NCBI RefSeq assembly: GCF_028736215.1
Contig: NZ_CP117883.1
Span: forward strand, 4,774,001 to 4,838,000
Reading direction: 5' to 3'
DNA: 64,000 nucleotides
From: Mucilaginibacter sp. KACC 22773
Lineage (GTDB): Bacteria > Bacteroidota > Bacteroidia > Sphingobacteriales > Sphingobacteriaceae
This document shows, piece by piece, positions 18,589 through 26,644 of this stretch. The position numbers were made by a program, and so were the translations under genes. The notes beneath the pieces are model-generated. The model did not search any database. It was not told the origin of the DNA and worked only from the letters and a program-made list of their open reading frames with translations. Positions within the stretch are counted from its first letter, which is position 1. Each line of letters begins with the position of its first letter.

Positions 18589-18706
18589 TCAAGTAACAAA
18601 CAATAAAGTGTCTACTTTTTTCAGGACATGACAAAGTATAGTTGGACCTTGCGAACTATACGAGTACAAAAAGGTTATATTCGTAGGTTTCTTAGCAGTA
18701 CTTTTC

Positions 18707-18775
18707 CTGTCTTAATTCTTGATTCTTAACGCTTGACTATGATTCTTACGCATTGATTCTTATTCTTGAATTCTC
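18707..18775. repeat. Right half of the word-repeat element split by the IS
   Basis: Reiterated TTCTTGATTCTTAA / CGCTTGACTATGATTCTTA words, the reverse complement of the AGTCAAGA-type words at 17191-17226. Without the IS the two halves would lie within about 220 bp. Confidence 0.6.
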
Positions 18776-18808
18776 ATCAGTATATTAGCTTTACCAGAAA
18801 CGTTTGTT

Positions 18809-19600
18809 ATGACTATTCCCATATACCAGGCTGATGCCTTTACTGATAAATTATTTGGCGGCAACCCGGCAGCTATTTGCCCGCTTGCCGAATGGCTGCC
18901 CGATGCTACAATGCAAAAGATAGCAATTGAAAACAACTTGGCCGAAACCGCTTTTTTTGTAAAAACCGTCGGTGGCTACAAACTGCGTTGGTTTACCCCC
19001 GAATATGAGATTGACCTTTGCGGCCACGCCACCCTGGCAGCAGCTCATATATTATTTACCGAGCTGGGCTTCGAGGGCGACGAAATACACTTTGAGACCA
19101 TAAAAGCGGGTACTTTACATATTAAACGCGATGGCGACAAGTATACTATGGATTTTCCGTCGAGGCCTCCAATCCCCATAGAACCGCCGTACGGATTGGC
19201 CGAAGCTTTAGGTGAAAAACAGCCGCTGGCCTTTTTCCGCTCAAGGGATTACTTTCTTGTTTATGAAAACGAACAAGATATCAAAGATATTACGCCCGAT
19301 TTTTTCGCCCTGTCTAAAATGGATACTGTGGGCGTGATAGTTACAGCGCCCGGCGATAACAGCGATTTTGTATCGCGCTTCTTCGCCCCCGGTGCAGGTA
19401 TCGCCGAGGATCCGGTTACCGGATCGGCACATTGCAACCTGATCCCATACTGGGCAAAAAAATTAGGTAAAACCACATTGCACGCCTACCAGATCTCGGC
19501 CCGCCGCGGCGAACTTTGGTGCGAACTTAAAGGCGACCGCGTGTTAATGAGCGGTAAAGCTATTACTTATTTAAGAGGCGAAATTTCCATTTACCATTAA
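18809..19600 (+). CDS. PhzF-family isomerase-like protein
   Basis: A 263-residue cytosolic protein of the PhzF / diaminopimelate-epimerase-like fold. Residues 5-25 show the typical opening QADAFTDKLFGGNPAAI, Glu46 in NNLAETAFF aligns with the catalytic acid of PhzF, and LCGHATLAAAH (about 71-81) and a second GSAHCNLIPYW motif mark the pseudo-symmetric halves. Most members outside phenazine clusters have unknown substrates, and there are no phenazine genes here, so a biosynthetic role is not claimed. Confidence 0.9.
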   Translation: MTIPIYQADAFTDKLFGGNPAAICPLAEWLPDATMQKIAIENNLAETAFFVKTVGGYKLRWFTPEYEIDLCGHATLAAAHILFTELGFEGDEIHFETIKAGTLHIKRDGDKYTMDFPSRPPIPIEPPYGLAEALGEKQPLAFFRSRDYFLVYENEQDIKDITPDFFALSKMDTVGVIVTAPGDNSDFVSRFFAPGAGIAEDPVTGSAHCNLIPYWAKKLGKTTLHAYQISARRGELWCELKGDRVLMSGKAITYLRGEISIYH

Positions 19601-19956
19601 ATTTAACACACACATAAGCATATCGCTTTCATTTCTATATTTTTCAATCCGTTTTATCCTTGATTTGGAAATCAAACTCATTATTTTTCAACAATTTCAA
19701 TAATTAACTTATATGTTAATTTAGTAACTGAGACGATTTTTTTTTCTTATAGGATACAATTCCAAATGCCACTTTCCGCACCAGAAAACATTCTTTTCCT
19801 TAGATGAAAATAACAACAGCATTCCAGCAACGCTTTTTGAAACTTTTTTAAAAAGAAGTCGTTTTTTTATCGATTTTTTATTTAGATAATGTAATTATTG
19901 AAATTTTTGATAGTTTTATGCGATTAAATTCCTCTAACGCCCTTTAATTAAATTAT
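19601..19956. other. Gene-free AT-rich gap before the T9SS protein
   Basis: 356 bp with no credible reading frame, inverted repeat or TAnnTTTG box that I could see. It presumably holds the promoter of the large secreted protein gene. Confidence 0.5.
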
Positions 19957-22900
19957 TTGAAAACACGCATACTTTTAGGAGTTTTACTATTGTTTTTGGT
20001 ACTATTTAGTAAACCGGCAACAGCCGCTTCATACTATTGGACAGGCAGCGGCGGAAACACCAGCTGGAACAATTCTGGTAATTGGTACAATCTCACAACT
20101 CTTGGTCTCACTTCAGGTTCACCTTCCACAAGTGACGATGCCTATATCGGTGTTTCCATATTAGGTATTAACGTTTTCTCCGGCTCTCAGCAACCTAATG
20201 TTAATACTGCAATTACCTGCGCCAATTTATATTTATCAAACAGTGCTACCGTAACGCTAACGATAAATAATAATTTAACCGTGTCCGGTTCTATTAACAT
20301 CAACGGGCCAGTTACAATTACGGGCTCTGCCACTTTAAAAGGTGCTACTTTTAATGTTGGGTTTACAGGCACACTTACCGATAACGTAAACGTAACCATC
20401 ACGGGTGCTTCGTCTGTTACCAATGGATATGCTTCCATAATAAATATAGGCTCGGGCTATACACTTACCATGACAGGGGGCTTAACGATTGGTTCTTTTA
20501 GCACCACAACGCTCACTCTTTCGGGTTCGGGTACTGCATCTATCAGCGGATCTTCCAGTCTTAGTCAACTCGCAACATTAACCAACAGCGCAGTTTTAAA
20601 GTTTAATTCAAGCGCTACCGTAACGTTTAATAACAATTGTTCCTTTACCAATTCGGGTACGGTAACAGCAACAAGTACTGCCTTTACACTACAAGGTACA
20701 AATAACTTTATCAATAATTCTGGTTCCTTTACCAGTACCGGCGGCAGTATCAACTTCACATCGGGCGGTACCGGCGGATATTTCAAAAACACAAATATTT
20801 TTACTATATCCTCCTCATGCACTCTTACGTTCGGTAATAGCTCCGAATACTTACAAAACTCCGGTTCGGGGGTATTCTCGGCAAGCAGCAGCATAATAAA
20901 CTTGTCCGGAGCAAGCGCGTATACTGATAATTCAGCAACTTTTAAAGCAACTGCCTGTACGTTTAATTTTAACAACGGTAATTATATCAAAAACTCGGGT
21001 ACATTCACCACACAAACCGGTTGTGTATTCAATGTATCAACAAGCAGTGCCTATATCCTTAACACGGCCAATTATTATGATCACGGATCTACTTACAACC
21101 TGTCGGGATATGGTTCCAGTTTTCAAAACACCGGTTCAAGCGCTGTAGTAGTTGCCAGGGGGGCAACTTTCAACGGAACCACCAATACCATGTCGATGAC
21201 AAATAGTGGCACCTTTACGGCCGATTCCACGTCATATATCAACCTGGGCACTTACCAATCCGGACTTACCAATACCGGTGTTTTCAATGCCGGCACCTCG
21301 GGCTCTCCGTGTACAATTACATTAAGCGCACAGGCTTGTTTTATTACTAACACCGGCAGTTCATCACAATCTGCCTATTTCAATCTTGGTTCAACTTCCA
21401 TCATCGATCTTTCATCAGGTTATCAGCCCGTTGTAACCAATACCAACAATGCTTATTCGTTTTTCACCTTAATGTCTGATGCTTTAGGCTCCGCCGCCTT
21501 TGATCAGATATCATCTACCGGCTATAACTCAGGTACCGTGGCAATTGCAGGCACATATAACATTCAACGTTTTGTAAGCGGCGGAAACCTTTCGACCAAC
21601 CGGGGGTACAGAATTTTTTCTTCGCCTACCAATATTACAAACGCCTACTCTACCAGCACTACTTATACCAATTACATCACTTTAAATACGTTAAAAAACA
21701 GTTATACCGTATATAGCAGTTTAACAGCCAATACAAGCTATCCCGGCGCATTTACTGCAGGTCCATCGGGAGGAACAGGGTTTAGCTATATTAATCCCAA
21801 TGGCAACTCCATTATTTATTTTTATGACGAAACAAAGGCTGTAAGTAATACCAGTTTCAGTTCGGGCAAACACGTCGGGGTTACCTCTATCGGCGCCAGT
21901 ACAGTTACCTTAAATGGTGTCGGGGCGGTAAGCATGCCAGTAGGCAATGGCTATCTACTTTATTATGTTGGCCCCAATAGCCGTACCGATGGCACTACAG
22001 GCAACCCATTGGATTGTTATATTACCAATGTAGGATATGTAAACCAGGGCGATGTTACAGTAGCGTTATGGTATACCCCAAAAAACGGCTCATCAAATTC
22101 AACTACGGGTAAACTATCCTATTCGCTAACTACGCTCACCGGCGGTGCTGGTTATAACATGGTTGGCAATCCTTACCCCAGCACTATCAATATAGCCACC
22201 GTGCTGGGCCATAACTCAAACATAAGTACCGCTTATTTGCTAAATAAAACCAATAGCCCCGGCCAGGCTTATTATGCCTACACAGCCAACGGCACATCGG
22301 CGCCCGGTATTGGTTACGCCTTAAGCGGCGAGGGTTTCCTGGTACGTACAACAAGCGGGGGCAACTCGTTAACATTTAAAGAAACTGATAAAGTTGCCAC
22401 CCAACAGCTTACCGGCAGCAACCTTCTTATGTCGGCACCAAAAGCCCAAACATTAACAATAGATGGCACCGGTAAATCTTTTAAAAGTGCCGGCATGATA
22501 TCTTCGCTCCAAACTACTTCTGTTAAAGAAGTAGATGCACAGGGCAACCCACTTACCGGTTTATATGTAAAAATTGAAAAAGATAGCCTGGCATATGATT
22601 ACTGCGGCGTGTATTTTAGAAACGACTGGCAAGATAAATTTGACGAAAATTTAGATGCCTTAGACCTTGATGTAAGCAGTTCAAGTGTATTATTGTCCAG
22701 CCTGTCATCCGATGGGATGCATACCGCTGTAAAGCATTTCCCCGATTATAAAAAAGGCGTTAATATTAAATTTTATGCCAATGGTAAAACAGATGGCTTA
22801 TATAATTTAAAAATTGAAGGAATCCGTAACATTGATACCAATAATTACAAAATAACCCTGCTTGACCACTTTAAAAAAGACTCATTAGACATAGGACGTT

Positions 22901-23541
22901 ATAAATCTTACGCTTTCAATATCTTAAAAAGTGACACCAACACTTTTGGCGCCAATCGTTTTGAACTAACTATCCGGCAATTGCCAACTGCCAGGTATCA
23001 ACTGGCAAGTTTTACCGCCCAAAAGGCGACAGACGGCGTGCTGGTTACCTGGCGTGCTTACAATGAAGGTGATAATTATTTTTATACGCTTGAAAAACAA
23101 CAGGCAAATGGTACCGATTATACTTCTTTATATCAAATACAAAGCAATGGTGGCACAATTTATAAGTACACCGATAAAACACCAAACACCGGCAACAATA
23201 TTTACCGCCTAAAACAGGTAGATCTGTTTGGTAACATCACATACTCGGGCCTTGTTAGTATTTACTACGATAAAAGCGGCAACGGCAATATGTTTAGCGT
23301 TTATCCGAACCCTATAGCCGAAACATTGAACGTTAATGTTACCAGTGGAAAATCGGATGCTACGTCTGTTGGATATAAGTTAAATATTTATGATGCAACA
23401 GGTTCATTAGTGCTGCAAAAAACAGCTGACAGCAACACCTTTAGCCAAAACGTTTCGCAATTTAAACCCGGTATTTACATAGTTGAATTGAAGGATAATG
23501 GCGGCAGTTCATTGGGGAAAGCAAAATTTATAAAAAAATAA
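19957..23541 (+). CDS. Large T9SS-exported Ser/Thr/Asn-rich repetitive surface protein
   Basis: An 1194-residue protein starting with TTG at 19957, directly after an in-frame stop at 19945, so no other start is available. The signal peptide covers 1-23 (KPATAASYYW). Residues 24-500 are low-complexity beta-helix-like text rich in S, T, N and G, with recurring NSGTFT / LTNTG motifs typical of passenger-type beta-solenoids. The middle (500-1100) has sandwich-like segments. About 1105-1194 is a type IX secretion C-terminal sorting domain (VYPNPIAETLNVNV, GIYIVEL, terminal KAKFIKK). It probably acts as an adhesin or surface structural protein. A small CPLD-motif membrane protein gene follows by 14 bp. 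Confidence 0.85.
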   Translation: MKTRILLGVLLLFLVLFSKPATAASYYWTGSGGNTSWNNSGNWYNLTTLGLTSGSPSTSDDAYIGVSILGINVFSGSQQPNVNTAITCANLYLSNSATVTLTINNNLTVSGSININGPVTITGSATLKGATFNVGFTGTLTDNVNVTITGASSVTNGYASIINIGSGYTLTMTGGLTIGSFSTTTLTLSGSGTASISGSSSLSQLATLTNSAVLKFNSSATVTFNNNCSFTNSGTVTATSTAFTLQGTNNFINNSGSFTSTGGSINFTSGGTGGYFKNTNIFTISSSCTLTFGNSSEYLQNSGSGVFSASSSIINLSGASAYTDNSATFKATACTFNFNNGNYIKNSGTFTTQTGCVFNVSTSSAYILNTANYYDHGSTYNLSGYGSSFQNTGSSAVVVARGATFNGTTNTMSMTNSGTFTADSTSYINLGTYQSGLTNTGVFNAGTSGSPCTITLSAQACFITNTGSSSQSAYFNLGSTSIIDLSSGYQPVVTNTNNAYSFFTLMSDALGSAAFDQISSTGYNSGTVAIAGTYNIQRFVSGGNLSTNRGYRIFSSPTNITNAYSTSTTYTNYITLNTLKNSYTVYSSLTANTSYPGAFTAGPSGGTGFSYINPNGNSIIYFYDETKAVSNTSFSSGKHVGVTSIGASTVTLNGVGAVSMPVGNGYLLYYVGPNSRTDGTTGNPLDCYITNVGYVNQGDVTVALWYTPKNGSSNSTTGKLSYSLTTLTGGAGYNMVGNPYPSTINIATVLGHNSNISTAYLLNKTNSPGQAYYAYTANGTSAPGIGYALSGEGFLVRTTSGGNSLTFKETDKVATQQLTGSNLLMSAPKAQTLTIDGTGKSFKSAGMISSLQTTSVKEVDAQGNPLTGLYVKIEKDSLAYDYCGVYFRNDWQDKFDENLDALDLDVSSSSVLLSSLSSDGMHTAVKHFPDYKKGVNIKFYANGKTDGLYNLKIEGIRNIDTNNYKITLLDHFKKDSLDIGRYKSYAFNILKSDTNTFGANRFELTIRQLPTARYQLASFTAQKATDGVLVTWRAYNEGDNYFYTLEKQQANGTDYTSLYQIQSNGGTIYKYTDKTPNTGNNIYRLKQVDLFGNITYSGLVSIYYDKSGNGNMFSVYPNPIAETLNVNVTSGKSDATSVGYKLNIYDATGSLVLQKTADSNTFSQNVSQFKPGIYIVELKDNGGSSLGKAKFIKK

Positions 23542-23555
23542 TACAATTAAAACAG

Positions 23556-23780
23556 ATGAAGATTTGTGTGTACAGATTAAATGTTAAAGTGTTAACTGCA
23601 CTATTCTTATTATGGATGATACCCTTTGTTAGCAATGCCCAGGGCGATTTACCATGTTATGATGCTGACCCTTTTGATACGGCCTGCCCGTTGGATACCT
23701 GGGTAATTATGTTGGTAGCAGCAGCCGGAGTATTTACCGTTATCCATTTGCACCGTAAACAAAAATCCCTCCGGGCCTGA
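23556..23780 (+). CDS. Small exported membrane protein with CPLDTW motif
   Basis: A 74-residue protein with an N-terminal signal (1-29, ending SNAQG), a short acidic stretch with two cysteines (CYDADPFDTACPLDTW, 34-49), then a hydrophobic segment (50-64) and a basic tail HLHRKQKSLRA. This tripartite end (P-[IL]-D, hydrophobic helix, positive tail) resembles small Bacteroidota proteins described with a PID-type C-terminal sorting signal, but that is an inference from memory. It follows the T9SS protein by 14 bp and is likely co-transcribed. Its last codons overlap the terminator. Confidence 0.75.
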   Translation: MKICVYRLNVKVLTALFLLWMIPFVSNAQGDLPCYDADPFDTACPLDTWVIMLVAAAGVFTVIHLHRKQKSLRA

Positions 23781-23799
23781 TGGGTCCGAAGGGATTTTT
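23761..23799. terminator. Bidirectional terminator overlapping the small ORF end
   Basis: AAAAATCCCT (23761-23770) pairs with AGGGATTTTT (23790-23799), and the inner CCGGGCC/GGGTCCG extends the stem. It serves the 74-residue gene and the converging DUF4136 gene. The stop codon of the 74-residue gene lies in the loop region. Confidence 0.88.
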
Positions 23800-23832
23800 A
23801 AATTTATTGCTTGCAGGTGAAATAAATTTGTA

Positions 23833-24489
23833 TTAAGCTTTTTTTGTGTCCAAGGCAACCGGTGTATGGCCTGTATAATTGAGGTTAAGTTGTTGTAATA
23901 TCCCGTTAACTACCTTTGGCAGTTCTTTTAATGTGGTTTTTGGGTTGTGTAATTCGCCAACACCAAAACCACGCCATACCAGCTGCCTGGTGTTACGGTC
24001 AATAATGTCAATAATCAGGGTACCCTCTTTGTAAGGCACACGGGCTACAACACCACCACTATAGTAAGGATATCCCCAGCCATAGCCGAAGCCACCGTAC
24101 CCATAAAATGGACGGTATCCCCAACCAAAACCACCCCAACCCCAGCCAGAGTAAAGCGTACCATAATAAGCAGGGTAAAATTCATTTTTTACGCCCCTAC
24201 CTGTTACGGTTGAATAACTTACCAATAAATCCGGATCAGTTTCCTGTAATTTCAACCCTTTGGCTGTCAATGACTCGATGGTAGCTTCTTTAACCTTCTC
24301 GTCGGCAATTTCCTTTTTCACTACGCCACCTGCCTTGTTTGGCTGCGCATCTGGCGGCAACCAGGCAAAGGTGCGATAGGATGTAAGATTAGTTTTGTTT
24401 TTTGCTGCGGTGTAATAATTGTAACTGCTGCAAGCAGACAAGGCAGATACCAGCAACAGTATCAACCCTGTATTAAAAATTGTTTTCAT
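23833..24489 (-). CDS. DUF4136 lipoprotein
   Basis: A 218-residue lipoprotein. The chosen start is ATG 24489, which gives an immediate signal peptide with lipobox LSAC; an in-frame ATG 36 nt upstream only adds a non-signal leader. The DUF4136 body starts with YRTFAWLPPDAQ, and a Gly/Tyr-rich insert (about 118-150, GYGGFGYGWGYPYYSGG) precedes the closing beta-strands (LIIDIIDRNTRQLVWRG). Function is unknown; members are outer envelope lipoproteins of Bacteroidota and Proteobacteria. Confidence 0.88.
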   Translation of the reverse strand: MKTIFNTGLILLLVSALSACSSYNYYTAAKNKTNLTSYRTFAWLPPDAQPNKAGGVVKKEIADEKVKEATIESLTAKGLKLQETDPDLLVSYSTVTGRGVKNEFYPAYYGTLYSGWGWGGFGWGYRPFYGYGGFGYGWGYPYYSGGVVARVPYKEGTLIIDIIDRNTRQLVWRGFGVGELHNPKTTLKELPKVVNGILQQLNLNYTGHTPVALDTKKA

Positions 24490-24553
24490 GACAAATTGCT
24501 CCCTTATATATTTACCGTTAGACAATGCAGAAACGAAAGGTTTAATTTAAATA

Positions 24554-25132
24554 TTATTTATTTAAATTAACTAACTGGGCATACAGCTTCTCGGTAGGTA
24601 AACCAACCACATTGGTGTAAGATCCGCTTAGTTTTTCGATGCCGATAAGGCCTATCCGTTCCTGGATACCATATGAACCGGCCTTATCCAACGGGTTATA
24701 TCGGGTAACATAACCACTTATCTCATCCAAAGTAAGCTTACGAAAAAACACTTCGGATACATCAAAAAAAACATTGTATTGGTGCTTATACAGCAGGCAA
24801 ACCCCGGTAATCACCTGGTGCACTTTGCCCGATAACATTTGCAGCATCTCCACAGCATGTGCCGGAGTTTCGGGTTTGCCTAATATCAATCCATCAACAC
24901 AAACAATGGTATCGGCAGTAAGTACCACCTCATCCCGCACGGTTTGGTCAAAAGCTTCGGCTTTTTTACGGGCTATGTAAACGGCTACCTCCGGCGGTGT
25001 TAAACCTTCTGGGTACGATTCATCCACATCCTTCAATACCACCTCAAACTCCATATCCATCAAACGCAAAAGCTCCTGCCTGCGCGGCGATTTGGATGCA
25101 AGAATGATTTTTGGAATGGGATTGTTGTTCAT
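24554..25132 (-). CDS. maf: Maf-family nucleoside triphosphate pyrophosphatase
   Basis: A 192-residue house-cleaning enzyme hydrolysing non-canonical or modified NTPs such as dTTP/UTP or m7GTP to monophosphates. It shows the opening ILASKSPRRQELL (10-22), the base-contact region DESYP (38-42), the catalytic LTADTIV (about 91-97) with its Asp, and the Lys/Gln signature near KAGSYGIQ (about 150). The subfamily (YhdE or YceF type) cannot be fixed by eye. It sits downstream of the KdsC-like phosphatase, separated by a word-repeat region. Confidence 0.92.
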   Translation of the reverse strand: MNNNPIPKIILASKSPRRQELLRLMDMEFEVVLKDVDESYPEGLTPPEVAVYIARKKAEAFDQTVRDEVVLTADTIVCVDGLILGKPETPAHAVEMLQMLSGKVHQVITGVCLLYKHQYNVFFDVSEVFFRKLTLDEISGYVTRYNPLDKAGSYGIQERIGLIGIEKLSGSYTNVVGLPTEKLYAQLVNLNK

Positions 25133-25280
25133 GGTTAATAGTTCATTGTTGATGGTTCATAGTAAAATTACCGCTTAAGGATTAAAGCTGCCATGAACCA
25201 TCAACCATGATCCATGAACTAAAAATTCAAGACAGTTTGAAACAGCCATGAACCATAAACTATGATCCATGAACTAAAAA
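25131..25280. repeat. Intergenic repeats of CCATGAACCATC words, inverted and direct
   Basis: Two 36-nt direct copies (25190-25225 and 25245-25280) match at 34 of 36 positions, 55 bp apart. To their left, 25142-25162 is the reverse complement of the start of the first copy at 18 of 21 positions, so a long hairpin can form. Inside the copies the words CATGAACC, CATCAACC and CATGATCC reiterate at a 7-8 nt pitch. The element fills the whole gap between maf and the KdsC-like gene. Confidence 0.75.
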
Positions 25281-25281
25281 C

Positions 25282-25803
25282 CTACCAGCTATACGCCTCT
25301 TCGCTCATCCACCTGTCTTGTACTTTAAGCACTTTTTCAATAATATCACGGGCACAGCCTTTGCCGCCGCCGTATGGCGAAACGTAGGCGCTTAAAGCTT
25401 TTATCTCTTCAACAGCATCAGCAGGGCAAACAGGCAGGCCAGCAAGCTTCATTACTTCCAGGTCGGGAATATCATCGCCCATGTACAGTACGTTGGTAGC
25501 AATAATGGCCTTCTCCTCCAGGTAAATTTTAAACCGCTGCGATTTGGTATGCGTGCCCATATAAACATCATTGATACCCAGGCTATTTAAACGATAAATA
25601 GCGCTTTTTGAACGGCTGCCCGATATGGCGCAAACATTATATCCACATTTTACGGCAAGCTGTAAAGCATAACCATCTTTAATATTAAAGGCACGGCTTT
25701 GCTCGCCGCTATCCGTCACAAAAACAGATCCATCGGTAAGCACACCATCCACATCAAAAATAAACGTGGTTATATCTTTTAATTTATTCAGGAACGATTC
25801 CAT
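25282..25803 (-). CDS. kdsC: KdsC-like HAD phosphatase (KDO 8-phosphate phosphatase)
   Basis: A 173-residue C0-type HAD phosphatase without a cap domain. Motif I is FDVDGVLTDG with Asp17 and Asp19, motif II is the serine in ISGSRS (about 59-64), and motif III/IV is YMGDDIPDLEVM (about 107-118). The family dephosphorylates KDO 8-phosphate in lipopolysaccharide core synthesis. The length and the closing GGGKGCARDIIE match KdsC. In Bacteroidota this gene often lies with a DUF2520 gene and maf, as here. Confidence 0.87.
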   Translation of the reverse strand: MESFLNKLKDITTFIFDVDGVLTDGSVFVTDSGEQSRAFNIKDGYALQLAVKCGYNVCAISGSRSKSAIYRLNSLGINDVYMGTHTKSQRFKIYLEEKAIIATNVLYMGDDIPDLEVMKLAGLPVCPADAVEEIKALSAYVSPYGGGKGCARDIIEKVLKVQDRWMSEEAYSW

Positions 25804-25922
25804 CTAATTATGATTACACTGATTTTAGGTGATTACACCGATTAGATTGATTGTTGAATTGTAAACTGATTACTGATAAAAACATATAACCACTCACCAC
25901 TCTTTACTCACAACTCACCACT

Positions 25923-26165
25923 CTATTGATTATCCCGCCATTCATATACCCAGGCCGATTGAATTTGCTCCAGGTGACCTTCGTTTGATTCTTCCCGTTT
26001 ACCGGCAAAGTTAGGCAGGCTTAAAACCCATTCTAACAGTTCGGTAAAGCGGATGCGGTATATTTTCGATTCGCCAAAATCATCGCCAAACTTTTCGTAA
26101 AGCTCCATGGCAATATCTTCGTAATCGTTCCAGTGAATGGGTAAGGCAAATTTATTATCGCTCAT
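25923..26165 (-). CDS. iscX: IscX-like Fe-S assembly accessory protein
   Basis: An 80-residue acidic protein matching the IscX/YfhJ pattern: W-x-D-x2-DIAMEL near the start (12-22), IRFTELLEWVLSLPNF at 43-58, SNEGHLEQIQSAW at 64-76, then a C-terminal Tyr-Glu-Trp. IscX binds the cysteine desulfurase IscS and iron, and in E. coli it lies directly after fdx. Here the Isc-type ferredoxin gene is directly upstream on the same strand, supporting the call. The insert GDDFGESKIY (29-38) is longer than in E. coli. Confidence 0.8.
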   Translation of the reverse strand: MSDNKFALPIHWNDYEDIAMELYEKFGDDFGESKIYRIRFTELLEWVLSLPNFAGKREESNEGHLEQIQSAWVYEWRDNQ

Positions 26166-26174
26166 CTTTTATAG

Positions 26175-26270
26175 GTTGTACGTAATACATTTTACGTGAT
26201 ACGTTTTTTATTTGGTTTAATAATTATCTGCATGGCTTCTTCACGTACAACGTAAAACGTGCCACGTAAA
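26175..26270. repeat. Intergenic inverted repeat of TACGT words
   Basis: The left arm (about 26178-26204) and the reverse complement of the right arm (about 26243-26268) agree at 20 of 26 positions, and both are made of reiterated ACGTRA/TTACGTG words. It fills the gap between iscX and the ferredoxin gene. Confidence 0.65.
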
Positions 26271-26292
26271 GCCTCACAAACTTTAAAGGTCA

Positions 26293-26625
26293 TCAATGCC
26301 CCATAAATGCCGATTGATCCGGTATGGTAACTTCTATATCACCATCAATGATCACACACTGACAGCCCAGGCGCGATGTTATACGCGGGTTTACAGCCCT
26401 GTCGATAAAATCTTCTTCTTTATCTGATATTTCCTGGATGTTATCCATCCCTTTGTTTACGTAAACATGGCAGGTGCTGCATCCGCAAACGCCGCCGCAA
26501 TTGTGCTGTAGTTCAATGCCGTTCTCCAGGCATACGTCCAAAACAGATTCTCCCTCGGCTATTGGCAGCTCAACCGTTTCGTGCCCCTTCTCCTCGAAGT
26601 TTATCTTTACTTTAAAAATGTTCAT
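26293..26625 (-). CDS. fdx: Isc-type [2Fe-2S] ferredoxin
   Basis: A 110-residue adrenodoxin/Isc-type ferredoxin. The cluster ligands fit C43-x5-C49-x2-C52 with C88, as in E. coli Fdx; two extra cysteines (C47, C90) neighbour the ligands. It supplies electrons for Fe-S cluster assembly or related redox steps. The linkage with iscX argues for the Fe-S assembly role. No iscS or iscU is present in the window. Confidence 0.92.
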   Translation of the reverse strand: MNIFKVKINFEEKGHETVELPIAEGESVLDVCLENGIELQHNCGGVCGCSTCHVYVNKGMDNIQEISDKEEDFIDRAVNPRITSRLGCQCVIIDGDIEVTIPDQSAFMGH

Positions 26626-26644
26626 TTAGGCAAAAGTAACAAAA

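Larger units (their letters stand above)
17234..18633 (+). mobile_element. Intact IS3-family insertion sequence, 1400 bp
   Basis: Terminal inverted repeats of 27 bp: the left end 17234-17260 begins TGTCTTGTCCTGAAATAGG, and the right end 18607-18633 read on the other strand begins TGTCATGTCCTGAAAAAAG; they differ at about 6 positions. A 3-bp target duplication AAG is seen at 17231-17233 and 18634-18636. Inside are orfA, orfB and a -1 frameshift signal. All parts look functional, so the insertion is probably recent. It split an intergenic word-repeat element. Confidence 0.93.

Noticed and set aside
18809..19600. Phenazine biosynthesis locus
   Set aside because: Only a PhzF-like gene is present; none of the other phz genes are nearby and most PhzF homologues are unrelated to phenazines.
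25806..25921. GATTACACTGATT and ACTCACCACTC word runs as another inverted word-repeat element
   Set aside because: Short words reiterate, but no convincing reverse-complement half was found, so it was not counted in the class.
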